This document shows positions 23,992-33,199 of a stretch of DNA of 51,338 bases, in pieces. The stretch is from an uncultured Eubacteriales bacterium (GTDB lineage Bacteria > Bacillota > Clostridia > Oscillospirales > Oscillospiraceae), in the NCBI GenBank assembly GCA_900549485.1, contig UROG01000012.1, forward strand, positions 1 through 51,338, in the 5' to 3' direction. The notes beneath the pieces are model-generated. The model was given only the letters and a program-made list of their open reading frames with translations. It had not been told where the DNA came from and ran no database searches. Numbering within the stretch: the first letter of the stretch is position 1; every line of letters starts with the position of its first letter. Both the position numbers and the translations under genes were made by a program.

Positions 23992-24933
23992 TCATTTGAA
24001 ATAATTTTTGCTTTTATCCAAAACGTATTTTTTCAGTATGAATGAGGGAATAAAGAAGGAAATGAGAGTTCCGACGTATTTCTTCGGGGAGACGTATTTC
24101 CTGTCGATATTTTTAAGCCTTTTTGCCCCTTCGCGCTTCATCCCATGTACGATAAGCGATCTGAGGTACACAAGCTCCATTGTATTGTAAAGCTGCTTTA
24201 ATTCCTCTTTCTTAACATCACTGAGAGTACTGTCCGCAAGATAGCCGGCTATTCGCCGGTTAAAGATGTAGGGTGCGGCGACAGATATTTTTTGAGTAAG
24301 CCTGCTGAAATCTCTGTGACGCAGAACACTTACTCTCGGTATAACGACCTTGCCCTCAAAGAGCATTATTCTGTTCCACATATCCTCGTCTTCGGAAATG
24401 CTGTAATGCTCTGAAAACACCCCGTATTTTTCAAACGCCGTTTTGTGAGCGCATACGCCGCCGGTAAAAAAGCATTTTCTGAGATTGTTTGAAAATTCAT
24501 AACGCAAGAAATCATCAACGAAGAATATGCTTCCGTCACCGTCATAATCAAATTGTTTTATTATCGAGCCGTCGAGCAGCAGCGCATTATTAAAGGTGAC
24601 AAAAAACAACTTATCTGGGAAATCCCAAATTGCTTCTTTTAAATCGCTGAGGTGCGTTTCCAGCCACTCGTCGTCAGAATCAAGAAAGCAAATGTACGGA
24701 TTCTGTGCGTTTTCAATGCCCTTGTTTCTCGCTGCCGATACACCGGCGTTTTCCTGCGATACGACTTTGAGCCTTTTGTCGGAAAATTTTGCCAGCCGCT
24801 CCAGAGTGCCGTCGGTTGACCCGTCGTTGACCACTATTATCTCAAATTCGCCGAAGGTCTGATTCAGAACGCTGTTGACGCATCTTTCAATGCACTGTTC
24901 GGCATTATAAGCCGGTATAACTACTGAAAACAT
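23992..24933 (-). CDS. Glycosyltransferase family 2
   Basis: A 313-residue GT-A fold transferase. It shows FSVVIPAYNAEQCIERCVNSVL (first 23 residues), IIVVNDGSTDGT, the metal-binding D-x-D region CFLDSDDEW (~residue 88) and a C-terminal acceptor part with EDEDMWNRIML. The donor sugar cannot be told. The ATG at 24933 follows CAGGTGAAAGAT; nine extra codons upstream are in frame but overlap that site. Part of the polysaccharide operon. Confidence 0.93.
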   Translation of the reverse strand: MFSVVIPAYNAEQCIERCVNSVLNQTFGEFEIIVVNDGSTDGTLERLAKFSDKRLKVVSQENAGVSAARNKGIENAQNPYICFLDSDDEWLETHLSDLKEAIWDFPDKLFFVTFNNALLLDGSIIKQFDYDGDGSIFFVDDFLRYEFSNNLRKCFFTGGVCAHKTAFEKYGVFSEHYSISEDEDMWNRIMLFEGKVVIPRVSVLRHRDFSRLTQKISVAAPYIFNRRIAGYLADSTLSDVKKEELKQLYNTMELVYLRSLIVHGMKREGAKRLKNIDRKYVSPKKYVGTLISFFIPSFILKKYVLDKSKNYFK

Positions 24934-24946
24934 ATCTTTCACCTGC

Positions 24947-26053
24947 TTATTTCGGGGCAAACGGCGTATAATCCCTGCCCTCCAGAATATCGGCTATTCT
25001 TTCGCAGGCGCGGCCGTCGCCGTAGGGATTGGCGGCGTGCGCCATTTTATCATATTCCTCTCTGCTGTCAAGAAGCAGAGTAAAATGCCTGTATATATTC
25101 TCCTCGTCAGTGCCGACAAGCTTCAGCGTTCCGGCCCTGACACCCTCGGGGCGCTCGGTGGTGTCGCGCATGACGAGAACGGGTCTTCCGAAGCTCGGAC
25201 ATTCCTCCTGGATACCGCCGCTGTCGGTAAGGCAGAGAAAGCAGCGCGCTTCAAAATTGTGGCAGTCTACCACGTCAAGCGGCTCAATGATATGTATCTG
25301 CGCACAATCGCCCAGTTCCTCGTCGGCGGCCTTGCGCACGGCGGGATTCATGTGGATGGGATATATTGCCTTGACGTCCGGATGCTCGTCGAGTACGCGC
25401 CGTATCGCCCTGAACATACGGTGCATCGGTTCGCCGAGATTTTCCCTGCGGTGGGCGGTGATAAAAATAAGCCTGTCCTGTCCGACCCAGTCAAGCTCTG
25501 CGTGCCGGTAATCGGGCGAAACCGTATGACGCATCGCGTCTATAACGGTGTTGCCGGTGACGTAGATCGTGCCGGCCTTTTTGCCCTCGCGCAGAAGATT
25601 TTCGCTTGCAAGCGCGTTGTAGCGGGCGATTATCCCGACCGCCTGACGGTTGAATTCCTCCGGATACGGGGAGTAGATATTATATGTGCGAAGCCCTGCC
25701 TCGACGTGTCCCACGGGTATCTGCATATAGAAGCAGGCAAGAGCCGTGACAAAGGTTGTGGAGGTATCGCCGTGGACAAGCACAACGTCTGGTCTTTCGC
25801 ACTCAAGAACAATTTTTATGGCGTCGAGAATGTTCACCGTGATGTCAAAAAGCGTCTGCCTGTCCTTCATCACGGACAGATCGTAGTCCGGCACGACGCC
25901 AAAGGTATTCAGCACCTGATCGAGCATCTGCCGGTGCTGACCGGTTACGCAGACCTTTACCTCAAGACTTTCGCGCCTTTTAAGCTCGTTGACCAGCGGA
26001 CACATTTTTATTGCCTCAGGTCTTGTACCGAACACAAGCATTATTTTTTTCAT
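24947..26053 (-). CDS. wecB: UDP-N-acetylglucosamine 2-epimerase (non-hydrolysing)
   Basis: A 368-residue enzyme that interconverts UDP-GlcNAc and UDP-ManNAc. It shows FGTRPEAIKMCPLV (residues ~6-19), VLVHGDTSTTF, VGHVEAGLRT, TAHRRENLGEPM and LTDSGGIQEECPSFGRPVLVMR, all family hallmarks. The ATG at 26053 follows AAGGAGCGCGAGGGAC. It is distinct from the CapG-like epimerase in the same operon, so the polymer probably contains ManNAc, or a derivative of it, as well as FucNAc. Confidence 0.95.
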   Translation of the reverse strand: MKKIMLVFGTRPEAIKMCPLVNELKRRESLEVKVCVTGQHRQMLDQVLNTFGVVPDYDLSVMKDRQTLFDITVNILDAIKIVLECERPDVVLVHGDTSTTFVTALACFYMQIPVGHVEAGLRTYNIYSPYPEEFNRQAVGIIARYNALASENLLREGKKAGTIYVTGNTVIDAMRHTVSPDYRHAELDWVGQDRLIFITAHRRENLGEPMHRMFRAIRRVLDEHPDVKAIYPIHMNPAVRKAADEELGDCAQIHIIEPLDVVDCHNFEARCFLCLTDSGGIQEECPSFGRPVLVMRDTTERPEGVRAGTLKLVGTDEENIYRHFTLLLDSREEYDKMAHAANPYGDGRACERIADILEGRDYTPFAPK

Positions 26054-26073
26054 GTCCCTCGCGCTCCTTAGAA

Positions 26074-27219
26074 TCATCTGTAAAGCCTTGCCGCAAGCTT
26101 TTTATAATCCAGCATTTCTTTGGCGCAGGCATACGCGCTTGCCCTCATGCCGCCGATAATGCCGGCATTTTCCGAAACCGCCCTGAAAGCGGCGAGGATG
26201 TCGTCCGCGTCCTTTACCCAGAACGCCATATCCTGCGGGAATGCCCTTGTATATGCATCGGTCGGATAAAGCATCTGCGCACAGCGGCAGCACATTGAAT
26301 TTTCCATGGTTGCCGATACCGTACCCGGCTGTAAGTACATATCGCTTGCGCAGAGGTATTCAATAAGCCTGTCCGACGTGAGCCAGCCGAGGTATTTCAC
26401 ACGAGCGTCGCGCTCAAAGCGCGGCAGAAGCGTATCCCTCATGCCGTCCGGAACAGAACCGGCGATAATCAGCGCGGCATCAAGCTCCGGCACGGAATAA
26501 AACGCGTCAAGAAGCTCTGCGGTCTTTTTTCCGGCGTCCATTTTGCCGGAGTGGATGAACAGCAGCCCGTTTTCGTCAAGCCCCAGCTCACAGCGCCTGC
26601 GCGAACGCATTTCCGCGTATTCCGCGTCGGACGGTATCATGCCGCCGAGCGGGTAAAACTCCGTGATCTTTTCCGGATAGCCGTAGTTTTCAATGAAAAA
26701 GTCCTTCCGTTCATAGGAGGTGTAAAAAAGCTTTTCGATATAGGGAAGCGCCCTCTGCGCAAGATAGCGGTAAAAGAGCCTGTGAAGTATGTGCAGAGAC
26801 AGCCAATTTTTGCCGCTGTTGCCGTAGTCGGCATGCGTGTCGGCGTACAGCTTTACATCTGGGTGCTCCCGCCTGTAACGGACGGCGTCAAGCGAGGAGT
26901 AAAAGCAAAGCCCGTGGCAGAGAATGACATCAGGTGCAAAATCGCATAAAAGCTTATAAAGACTGCGGACTTTCCTTATCTTGGCGGACAGGGAAGCCGT
27001 CAGGCATTTCACGTAGGGCATACGCACAAGGCGCACACCGCACGGCAAAACCGTGTCCTCATATCCCGTCTGCACGACCTTTCCGTTTTCGTATTTCGCC
27101 GCGTTGGAAACATAGAGAACGTCGTGTCCGTCTCTCGCGTTCTGTTCGGCAAGCATATTGTCCTGGTATGTCATGCCGTCGGTATAAAACGAGGCAAGCC
27201 CTATGTGCGCAATTCTCAT
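26074..27219 (-). CDS. Glycosyltransferase family 4-like
   Basis: A 381-residue GT-B fold protein with an N-terminal acceptor domain (MRIAHIGLASFYTDGMTY) and a donor domain with LFIHSGKMDAGKKTAELLDAF (residues ~212-232), LIIAGSVPDG and YLGWLTSDRLIEYLCASDMYLQP. The E-x7-E region is degenerate, so the catalytic class is inferred. It lies three bases behind the next transferase in the operon. Confidence 0.85.
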   Translation of the reverse strand: MRIAHIGLASFYTDGMTYQDNMLAEQNARDGHDVLYVSNAAKYENGKVVQTGYEDTVLPCGVRLVRMPYVKCLTASLSAKIRKVRSLYKLLCDFAPDVILCHGLCFYSSLDAVRYRREHPDVKLYADTHADYGNSGKNWLSLHILHRLFYRYLAQRALPYIEKLFYTSYERKDFFIENYGYPEKITEFYPLGGMIPSDAEYAEMRSRRRCELGLDENGLLFIHSGKMDAGKKTAELLDAFYSVPELDAALIIAGSVPDGMRDTLLPRFERDARVKYLGWLTSDRLIEYLCASDMYLQPGTVSATMENSMCCRCAQMLYPTDAYTRAFPQDMAFWVKDADDILAAFRAVSENAGIIGGMRASAYACAKEMLDYKKLAARLYR

Positions 27220-27222
27220 CGG

Positions 27223-28443
27223 TCAGTCTCCTTTGCCGTGCAAGAGCATTTCGCTGTAAACATTCTTATATTGCCGGTACATTTCGCCGAGGGAATATTT
27301 TTCACGCGCCGCTTCAAAAGAACTTGCATCCGGCTTGTGCTCAAGACAATACCGCACGTTTTCCTCAAGCGCGTCCATATCGCCGTATTTGCAGAAGCGC
27401 CCAAGCTCTCCGGGGGCGGTTTCCGCCGTGCCGCCGACGTCAAAGCCCGCCGCAGGAGTGCCGCAGCAGACCGCTTCAAGGCAGGTCGTAGGCAGGTTTT
27501 CCATATCGCTGCAAATGACGAAGCAGTCGGCGAGAGAGTAGTATTCCGCAAGCTGCGTCTGGTTTTCGGTGCGTCCTACGGCAAGCACATTGCCGGGCAG
27601 TGCGGGAAGACAGTCCTTTTTGCCGACAAGGATAAATTTTATGTTTTCGCCGTCCATTCTCTTTGCCAGCTCAAGAACATGAGACGCGCCCTTGCGGCGG
27701 TCGCTCCAGTCGGGAGCCACGGCAAGTACGATTTTTTCATCTGTCAGATTCAGCTTTTCCCTTAAATCGCCGGTATCACGCGGACGGAAAATGCCGGTGT
27801 CTATCCCGTTTGCAATGACCCGAACCGGATAGTCCGAAAGAAAAGACTTCATCGTCCTGCCGGCAAGCCACTGCGACGGACACACGACCGTCATATTCAG
27901 CCCGCTTAAAAGCTCTTTCTTTTCGGCAAACATGGAAGCGGTGCGGTCAAAAAACAGCGTTTTGGGATAATCCTTCAGATGCGGACATCTGCCGCAGCCG
28001 GTTTTCCAGCTTTCGCACTCATTGGAAAAACCGCACTTGCCGGTAAAGGCAAATTCGCAGTGAAAGGTATATACGAGCGGGATGCCGTGCTTTTTGAGAT
28101 ATTCAAAAAACGGCTTGAGGTCAAGAAAGTATGCGTGGGGTTCATGGAGATTCACAACGTCGGGTCTGAAATCGTCCATGTATTTCAGAAGACGGCGGGT
28201 AGAAAAATAAGAATAGCAGCCCGTGCGTCCGGTGAGCCTTGTGAGCAGCGCATGGAGCTTTGTTTCCGGATCGATACCGAATTTATATACGTTTTTTTCC
28301 GCTGCCGGCTTTTTTGCCGTCATGGTTCTTCCGTAGCATACGGCGGCGTCTACCCCGTCCGCTTCGCAGGATTTAAAAAGCGCGTGGACGATCTTCCCCG
28401 TGCTGCCCCAATTGTATACGGAATTTACGAACAGTATTTTCAT
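27223..28443 (-). CDS. Glycosyltransferase family 4
   Basis: A 406-residue GT-B transferase. It shows VNSVYNWGSTGKIVHAL at the N-terminus, VVNLHEPHAYFLD (residues ~95-107), a cysteine-containing loop (CGFSNECESWKTGCGRCPH) common in this branch and possibly metal-binding, and a donor site with DCFVICSDMENLPTTCLEAVCCGTPAAGFDVGG (the E-x7-E motif). It is in the polysaccharide operon; about 100 bases of spacer with a small inverted repeat separate it from the capG-like gene. Confidence 0.9.
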   Translation of the reverse strand: MKILFVNSVYNWGSTGKIVHALFKSCEADGVDAAVCYGRTMTAKKPAAEKNVYKFGIDPETKLHALLTRLTGRTGCYSYFSTRRLLKYMDDFRPDVVNLHEPHAYFLDLKPFFEYLKKHGIPLVYTFHCEFAFTGKCGFSNECESWKTGCGRCPHLKDYPKTLFFDRTASMFAEKKELLSGLNMTVVCPSQWLAGRTMKSFLSDYPVRVIANGIDTGIFRPRDTGDLREKLNLTDEKIVLAVAPDWSDRRKGASHVLELAKRMDGENIKFILVGKKDCLPALPGNVLAVGRTENQTQLAEYYSLADCFVICSDMENLPTTCLEAVCCGTPAAGFDVGGTAETAPGELGRFCKYGDMDALEENVRYCLEHKPDASSFEAAREKYSLGEMYRQYKNVYSEMLLHGKGD

Positions 28444-28544
28444 CTTTTTATATGCTTTCTTCGTAGAATAACTTTAGCGCACTCAAGGCTCCCCCTTCAA
28501 GGGAGGCATGAGATGAGAGCTGAGCCGATACAATGAGCGCTAAG
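28444..28544. other. Operon-internal spacer with degenerate inverted repeat
   Basis: A 101-base gap in an otherwise tightly packed operon. It contains AAGGCTCCCCCTTCAAGGGA, whose CTCCC/GGGAG arms resemble a short mobile or REP-like unit seen in many gut Clostridia (from general knowledge). No gene is seen. Confidence 0.45.
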
Positions 28545-29729
28545 TCAGTATTTCCTCCACACCGTTCTGTCAACAATGCCCGTGTAGGACTGGATCAGCT
28601 TTACGACCTTTGTCGATACGTTTTCTTCAACGTAATCAGGGACGGGAATACCGAAATCCCCGTTTTTGTTCATGCTTACCGCGGTATCGACCGCCTGCAT
28701 GAGATTTTTTTCGTCAATGCCCGCTATTATAAAGCAGGCCTTGTCAAGCGCCTCGGGGCGCTCGGTACTTGTGCGGATGCAGACAGCGGGGAACGGATGC
28801 CCGACGGATGTGAAAAAGCTGCTCTCCTCAGGCAGAGTGCCGCTGTCGGACACTACGGCGAAAGCGTTCATCTGAAGACAGTTGTAGTCAATGAAGCCGA
28901 GCGGCTCATGGCGCATAACGCGCCGATCAAGGATGAAACCGCTTGCTTCAAGGCGCTTTCTGCTCCTGGGATGGCAGGAATAGAGCACCGGCATATCATA
29001 CTTCTCCGCCATCTTGTTTATCGCCGTGAAAAGAGACGTAAAATTTTTCTCCGTGTCGATATTTTCCTCACGATGGGCGGAGAGGAGAATGTATTTCCCC
29101 TTCTCAAGACCAAGACGGCTGTGAATATCGGACGCCTCGATCTCCGCAAGGTGCTTGTGCAGCACCTCCGCCATCGGCGAACCGGTGACATATGTGCGCT
29201 CCTTGGGAAGCCCGCACTCGATAAGATAACGCCTTGCGTGTTCCGAGTAGGCGAGATTCACATCGGATATTATGTCAACTATTCTGCGGTTAGTCTCTTC
29301 GGGCAGACACTCATCCTTGCAGCGGTTGCCCGCTTCCATGTGAAAAATGGGGATGTGCAGGCGCTTCGCTGCAATCGCGGAAAGGCAGGAGTTCGTGTCG
29401 CCGAGAATGAGCAGCGCGTCGGGCTTTACGGCGCTCATCAGCTTGTAGGAGCAGTTTATGATGCTTCCCACGGTTTCGCCGAGATCGCCGCCCGCCGCGT
29501 CCATATAGACCTCCGGCACGTCAAGATGCAGATCCCTGAAAAACACGCCGTTGAGATTGTAATCATAATTCTGCCCGGTATGGGCAAGGATGCAGTCAAA
29601 GTATTCGCGGCATTTTGTGATGACCGCCGACAGGCGGATTATCTCCGGCCTTGTGCCGACGATTATAAGAAGCTTTATTTTGCCGTTATTTTTGAAAGAA
29701 ATATCGGAGTAATCAAGCTTAACGCTCAT
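28545..29729 (-). CDS. capG: UDP-2-acetamido-2,6-dideoxy-L-talose 2-epimerase, CapG/WbjD-like
   Basis: A 394-residue member of the WecB fold that carries out the last step to UDP-N-acetyl-L-fucosamine. It shows LLIIVGTRPEIIRLSAVI (residues ~20-37), HTGQNYDYNLNGVFFRDL, LGDTNSCLSA, FHMEAGNRCKDECLPEETNRRIVD (characteristic of the CapG/FnlC branch), LSAHREENID and SDSGTLPEESSF. It overlaps the capF-like gene by four bases. With CapE and CapF beside it the pathway is complete. Confidence 0.93.
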   Translation of the reverse strand: MSVKLDYSDISFKNNGKIKLLIIVGTRPEIIRLSAVITKCREYFDCILAHTGQNYDYNLNGVFFRDLHLDVPEVYMDAAGGDLGETVGSIINCSYKLMSAVKPDALLILGDTNSCLSAIAAKRLHIPIFHMEAGNRCKDECLPEETNRRIVDIISDVNLAYSEHARRYLIECGLPKERTYVTGSPMAEVLHKHLAEIEASDIHSRLGLEKGKYILLSAHREENIDTEKNFTSLFTAINKMAEKYDMPVLYSCHPRSRKRLEASGFILDRRVMRHEPLGFIDYNCLQMNAFAVVSDSGTLPEESSFFTSVGHPFPAVCIRTSTERPEALDKACFIIAGIDEKNLMQAVDTAVSMNKNGDFGIPVPDYVEENVSTKVVKLIQSYTGIVDRTVWRKY

Positions 29730-30931
29730 TTTTCCACCGCCTCAAAAAATGTATCGGGATGCGCTGCGTCAAAGATCTCGTTTGCCCACATGAGCGTTAC
29801 AAGATTTTCCGTTTCGGAAAGATTTATAATGTCGTGAGTATATCCCGGCAGCATATGCACCGCCTCCATTTTTTCACCGCACACGCGAAATTCGAACACC
29901 TCATCCGTACCTATCTTCCGTTCCCGGATAAGCGCGTTTCCCGCGACGACGATGAAAAACTCCCACTTGCTGTTGTGCCAGTGCTGTCCCTTTGTAACGC
30001 CCGGCTTGGAAATGTTGACGCTGAACTGCCCGCAGCCGGCAGTTTTCAGAAGCTCCGTAAAGCTGCCGCGTGCGTCGGCGTTCATTTTAAGCGGGAAGCA
30101 TACCTTGCTTTCCGGAAGATATGAAAGATAGGTCGAATACAGCTTTTTTTCAAAGCTGCCGTTCGGTATCTCCGGCATGAGAAGCGTCTTCGGCTGTGCG
30201 GCAAAGCTTTCAAGAAGCTCGACTATCCTGCCGAGAGTCACTTTGTGCGTGACGGGGACGTAGCAGTATTTTCCACCGTCGGTCGGAACGGGGGTCAGCA
30301 CGTCATAGTTGCATCGGCGCTCCCTGCCTTCAAGCGCGAGCAGCATTTCAGACACAAGGTCGTCAATATACAAAAGCTCAAGCTCTGCCGACGGATCGTT
30401 CACCTGTATGGGCAAGTCGTTTGCAATGTTATTGCAGAATGTGGCGACGGCGCTGTTATAATTCGGGCGGCACCACTTGCCGAAAAGGTTGGGGAAGCGG
30501 TATACAAGCGCCCGCGCACCCGTTTCTTCTGCATATTCAAAAAACAGCTCCTCTCCCGCAAGCTTTGATTTGCCGTAGTCGCTTCCGGCATATCTGCCCG
30601 CAAGGGATGCCTGTATCGAGGAGGAGAGCATGACGGGACAGCGGTTTCCGGCTTTCCTGAGCGCAGACAGCAGCTTTTCGCCGAAATCCCTGTTGCCCTC
30701 ATAAAACTCGGAAGTGTTCTGAGGTCTGTTCACACCGGCAAGATTGAAGACAAAATCGGCGTCTTTGCAGTAAGCTTCAAGCTCTGCGCCGCTCGTTGCG
30801 CGTGTACACTCGAAAATCTCCCCGATCTCAAGCGCGGGATGCGTCCTGTCCTTGCCGCCGCGTATATTTTTAAGCGCTTCGGTGAGGTTTTTCCCCACAA
30901 ACCCGCCGCTTCCGGTAATGAGAATGTTCAT
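29726..30931 (-). CDS. capF: CapF/WbjC-like reductase with C-terminal cupin
   Basis: A 401-residue two-domain enzyme of the UDP-L-FucNAc pathway. Residues ~1-250 are an SDR domain with ITGSGGFVGKNL, FNLAGVNRPQN and DYGKSKLAGEEL (YGKSK active site). Residues ~270-400 are a cupin with the zinc-binding run GQHWHNSKWEFF (H-x-H-x4-E) and a later GYTHDIINLSE His. The cupin epimerises at C3 and the SDR reduces C4. It is coupled to capG (overlap) and lies one base behind capE. Confidence 0.94.
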   Translation of the reverse strand: MNILITGSGGFVGKNLTEALKNIRGGKDRTHPALEIGEIFECTRATSGAELEAYCKDADFVFNLAGVNRPQNTSEFYEGNRDFGEKLLSALRKAGNRCPVMLSSSIQASLAGRYAGSDYGKSKLAGEELFFEYAEETGARALVYRFPNLFGKWCRPNYNSAVATFCNNIANDLPIQVNDPSAELELLYIDDLVSEMLLALEGRERRCNYDVLTPVPTDGGKYCYVPVTHKVTLGRIVELLESFAAQPKTLLMPEIPNGSFEKKLYSTYLSYLPESKVCFPLKMNADARGSFTELLKTAGCGQFSVNISKPGVTKGQHWHNSKWEFFIVVAGNALIRERKIGTDEVFEFRVCGEKMEAVHMLPGYTHDIINLSETENLVTLMWANEIFDAAHPDTFFEAVEK

Positions 30932-30932
30932 A

Positions 30933-31979
30933 TCAATAGCCTATTCCCAGCTCGTCAAGCTGGCTGCGGATGTATTTAAGCTCAAGAAGCTTATGCTTGA
31001 CCTCGTCAACATCGAGTATCCTTGTGTTGTTGGAGTTGAATTCGGTAATGTGGTTTCGCTCAACGTCGCCGGTGACAAAATATTTGTCGTAGTTAAGCCC
31101 CCTTTTGTCGCATGGGACGCGGTAGAAGCTCCCGAGATCGACGGCGTGGGCGCACTCCTCGTTTGTCAGGAGCGTTTCATACATTTTTTCGCCGTGGCGT
31201 ATGCCGATTATCTTTATCCTCTCTCTGTCTCCGCCGAAAAGCTCACATACCGCCTGCGCCTGCGTAAGGATCGTGCAGGCGGGAGCCTTCTGCACAAGAA
31301 TGTCGCCGCTCTCGCCGTTTTCAAAGGCGAACAGCACAAGATCGACCGCCTCGTCAAGCGACATGATGAAGCGCGTCATCGTCGGCTCCGTAATCGTGAT
31401 AGGCTCGCCCTTTTTTATCTGCTCTATCCACAGCGGGATAACGCTGCCGCGGGAGCACATCACATTGCCGTAGCGTGTGCAGCAGATTTTCGTCCTCTCG
31501 GGGGAGACCGTGCGGGATTTGGCGACGACGACCTTTTCCATCATCGCTTTGCTCGTACCCATTGCGTTTATGGGATAGGCGGCCTTGTCCGTGGAAAGGC
31601 AGATCGCGGCTCTGACGCCTTCGTCTATTGCGGCGGTAAGCACGTTATCCGTGCCGAAAACGTTGGTTTTGACCGCTTCGAGCGGGAAAAACTCACACGA
31701 CGGGACCTGCTTGAGCGCGGCGGCGTGAAAAATATAGTCAACGCCGTGCATCGCGTTCTTGACCGATTGCAGATCGCGCACATCGCCGATATAGAACCTT
31801 ATCTTTTCCGACGCCTCCGGCATTTTCGCCTGAAGCTCATGACGCATATCGTCCTGCTTCTTCTCATCGCGGGAGAAAATGCGTATCTCGCCTATGTCGG
31901 AACCGGCAAATCTGTTCAGCACAGCGTTTCCGAAGGAGCCTGTGCCGCCTGTTATCATAAGAGTTTTGCCCTTGAACAT
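30933..31979 (-). CDS. capE: UDP-GlcNAc 4,6-dehydratase/5-epimerase, CapE/WbjB-like
   Basis: A 348-residue SDR that starts UDP-L-FucNAc synthesis from UDP-GlcNAc. It shows MITGGTGSFGNAVLNRF (residues ~8-24), IGDVRDLQSV, FHAAALKQVPSCEFFPLEA and LSTDKAAYPINAMGTSKAMMEK. In the last motif the usual YxxxK tyrosine is replaced by Met, as known for CapE and FlaA1-type enzymes. The CapE, CapF, CapG order matches that of capsule clusters in other bacteria. Length is normal. Confidence 0.95.
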   Translation of the reverse strand: MFKGKTLMITGGTGSFGNAVLNRFAGSDIGEIRIFSRDEKKQDDMRHELQAKMPEASEKIRFYIGDVRDLQSVKNAMHGVDYIFHAAALKQVPSCEFFPLEAVKTNVFGTDNVLTAAIDEGVRAAICLSTDKAAYPINAMGTSKAMMEKVVVAKSRTVSPERTKICCTRYGNVMCSRGSVIPLWIEQIKKGEPITITEPTMTRFIMSLDEAVDLVLFAFENGESGDILVQKAPACTILTQAQAVCELFGGDRERIKIIGIRHGEKMYETLLTNEECAHAVDLGSFYRVPCDKRGLNYDKYFVTGDVERNHITEFNSNNTRILDVDEVKHKLLELKYIRSQLDELGIGY

Positions 31980-31981
31980 AC

Positions 31982-33199
31982 TTACCTCTTTTCAGCCTCT
32001 TTAATGCAACGGTCGAATTGATCAAGAAGCATTTTTTTTTCGAAATGCGCTTTGAAATATTTTTCGGAGTTCCTTCCGTATTCTTTGAGCTTCGGATCGC
32101 CCGCAAGCTCACGCACCGCATCCGCAAGCGCCGCCGCATCGCCTATCGGGCAGCATCTGCCGCAGCCGGCCTCCCGCACAATGCGTTCGGTCTCACCCGT
32201 CGCACAGGCGAGTATCGGCATACCGCAAGCCATATAGGACTGGAGCTTTGCGGGGATGGTGTTGGCAAAGAGCGGGTTGTTCATAAACGAGACAAACGCC
32301 GCGTCGCAGCAGGATAAAAGCTCCGGTATCTTTTCAGCGCTCTGCCGCTCTATCATCGTGAACATATCGCCCGCGCCAAGCTCCTCGATACGCTTTATAA
32401 GCGCGTCCTTGCTGCGCCCGTCGCCGACTATAACAAAGCGGATGCTTTCACCCTCCAGCAGCTTCGCCGCCTCGGGAAGAATTTCAAGTCCCTGCGCCTG
32501 ACCGACGTTGCCGGTGAATATGACCTTGAAGCGCCCGTCGTCGGGGATAAGGGCGCTTTTCGCGTTTTCGACAGGACGGTAAAATTCCTCGGCGTACTGC
32601 GGCCAATAGCTGACCTTTTCCTCGTCGCCCGGAATACGCCGCCGTATCATCTCCACAAAGCTCGGCGAGGTGGCAAATATCCTGTCGCAGCGGCGGTAGA
32701 TGCTTCTGACCATGTGCTCTATGGGTCTGAGTACTGCGGGGGAGTGTATGCCGGTGACTATCTCGATATTCTCCGGCCACAGATCCTGCACGTAAAGCCA
32801 GCACGGTATCTTTCTGCGCTTTGCAAACCATACCCCGTTGAGCGCCTGCGTCATGGGGCTGACCTCAAATATAAACACCATGTCCGCCTTGAGGGGCGTA
32901 AAGGTCTTCCAGAAAAAGCCGGATATAACGAATGAGAGATAGTTCAGCGCCATTCCGATGCTGCTGTGTCCTCTTGCGATAAGCGGGATGCGGATAATGT
33001 CCATGCCCATGTATTTTTCACGGCGTTTTTTTGTAAGCGAGTAGCCGTCAAAATATTTCCCGTAAGGGTAATTGGGTATGCCGGTCAGCACAGTGACCTT
33101 GTATCCGCGCTTTACCCATTCTGCGCACATATCGTTTATCCTGAACGCTTCCGGGTAAAAATATTGGCTGACAACCAGAATATGCTTTATTTCGCTCAT
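31982..33199 (-). CDS. wbuB: Glycosyltransferase family 4, WbuB-like (probable L-FucNAc transferase)
   Basis: A 405-residue GT-B transferase. It shows ILVVSQYFYPEAFRINDMC (residues ~7-25), VLTGIPNYPYGKYFDGYS, WPENIEIVTG, FTGNVGQAQGLEILPEAA and a degenerate E-x7-E site near AKLQSYMACGMPILAC. This subfamily is repeatedly found beside CapE-CapF-CapG/FnlABC genes and transfers N-acetyl-L-fucosamine. It overlaps the SDR gene upstream by four bases. Confidence 0.9.
   Translation of the reverse strand: MSEIKHILVVSQYFYPEAFRINDMCAEWVKRGYKVTVLTGIPNYPYGKYFDGYSLTKKRREKYMGMDIIRIPLIARGHSSIGMALNYLSFVISGFFWKTFTPLKADMVFIFEVSPMTQALNGVWFAKRRKIPCWLYVQDLWPENIEIVTGIHSPAVLRPIEHMVRSIYRRCDRIFATSPSFVEMIRRRIPGDEEKVSYWPQYAEEFYRPVENAKSALIPDDGRFKVIFTGNVGQAQGLEILPEAAKLLEGESIRFVIVGDGRSKDALIKRIEELGAGDMFTMIERQSAEKIPELLSCCDAAFVSFMNNPLFANTIPAKLQSYMACGMPILACATGETERIVREAGCGRCCPIGDAAALADAVRELAGDPKLKEYGRNSEKYFKAHFEKKMLLDQFDRCIKEAEKR

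Noticed and set aside
25037..26071. Long plus-strand open frame opposite wecB
   Set aside because: It is a shadow of the GC-rich minus-strand gene; no ribosome site and no recognisable domain. The same holds for the long opposite-strand frames at 28533-29837, 30852-32021, 14317-15666 and 45417-47117.
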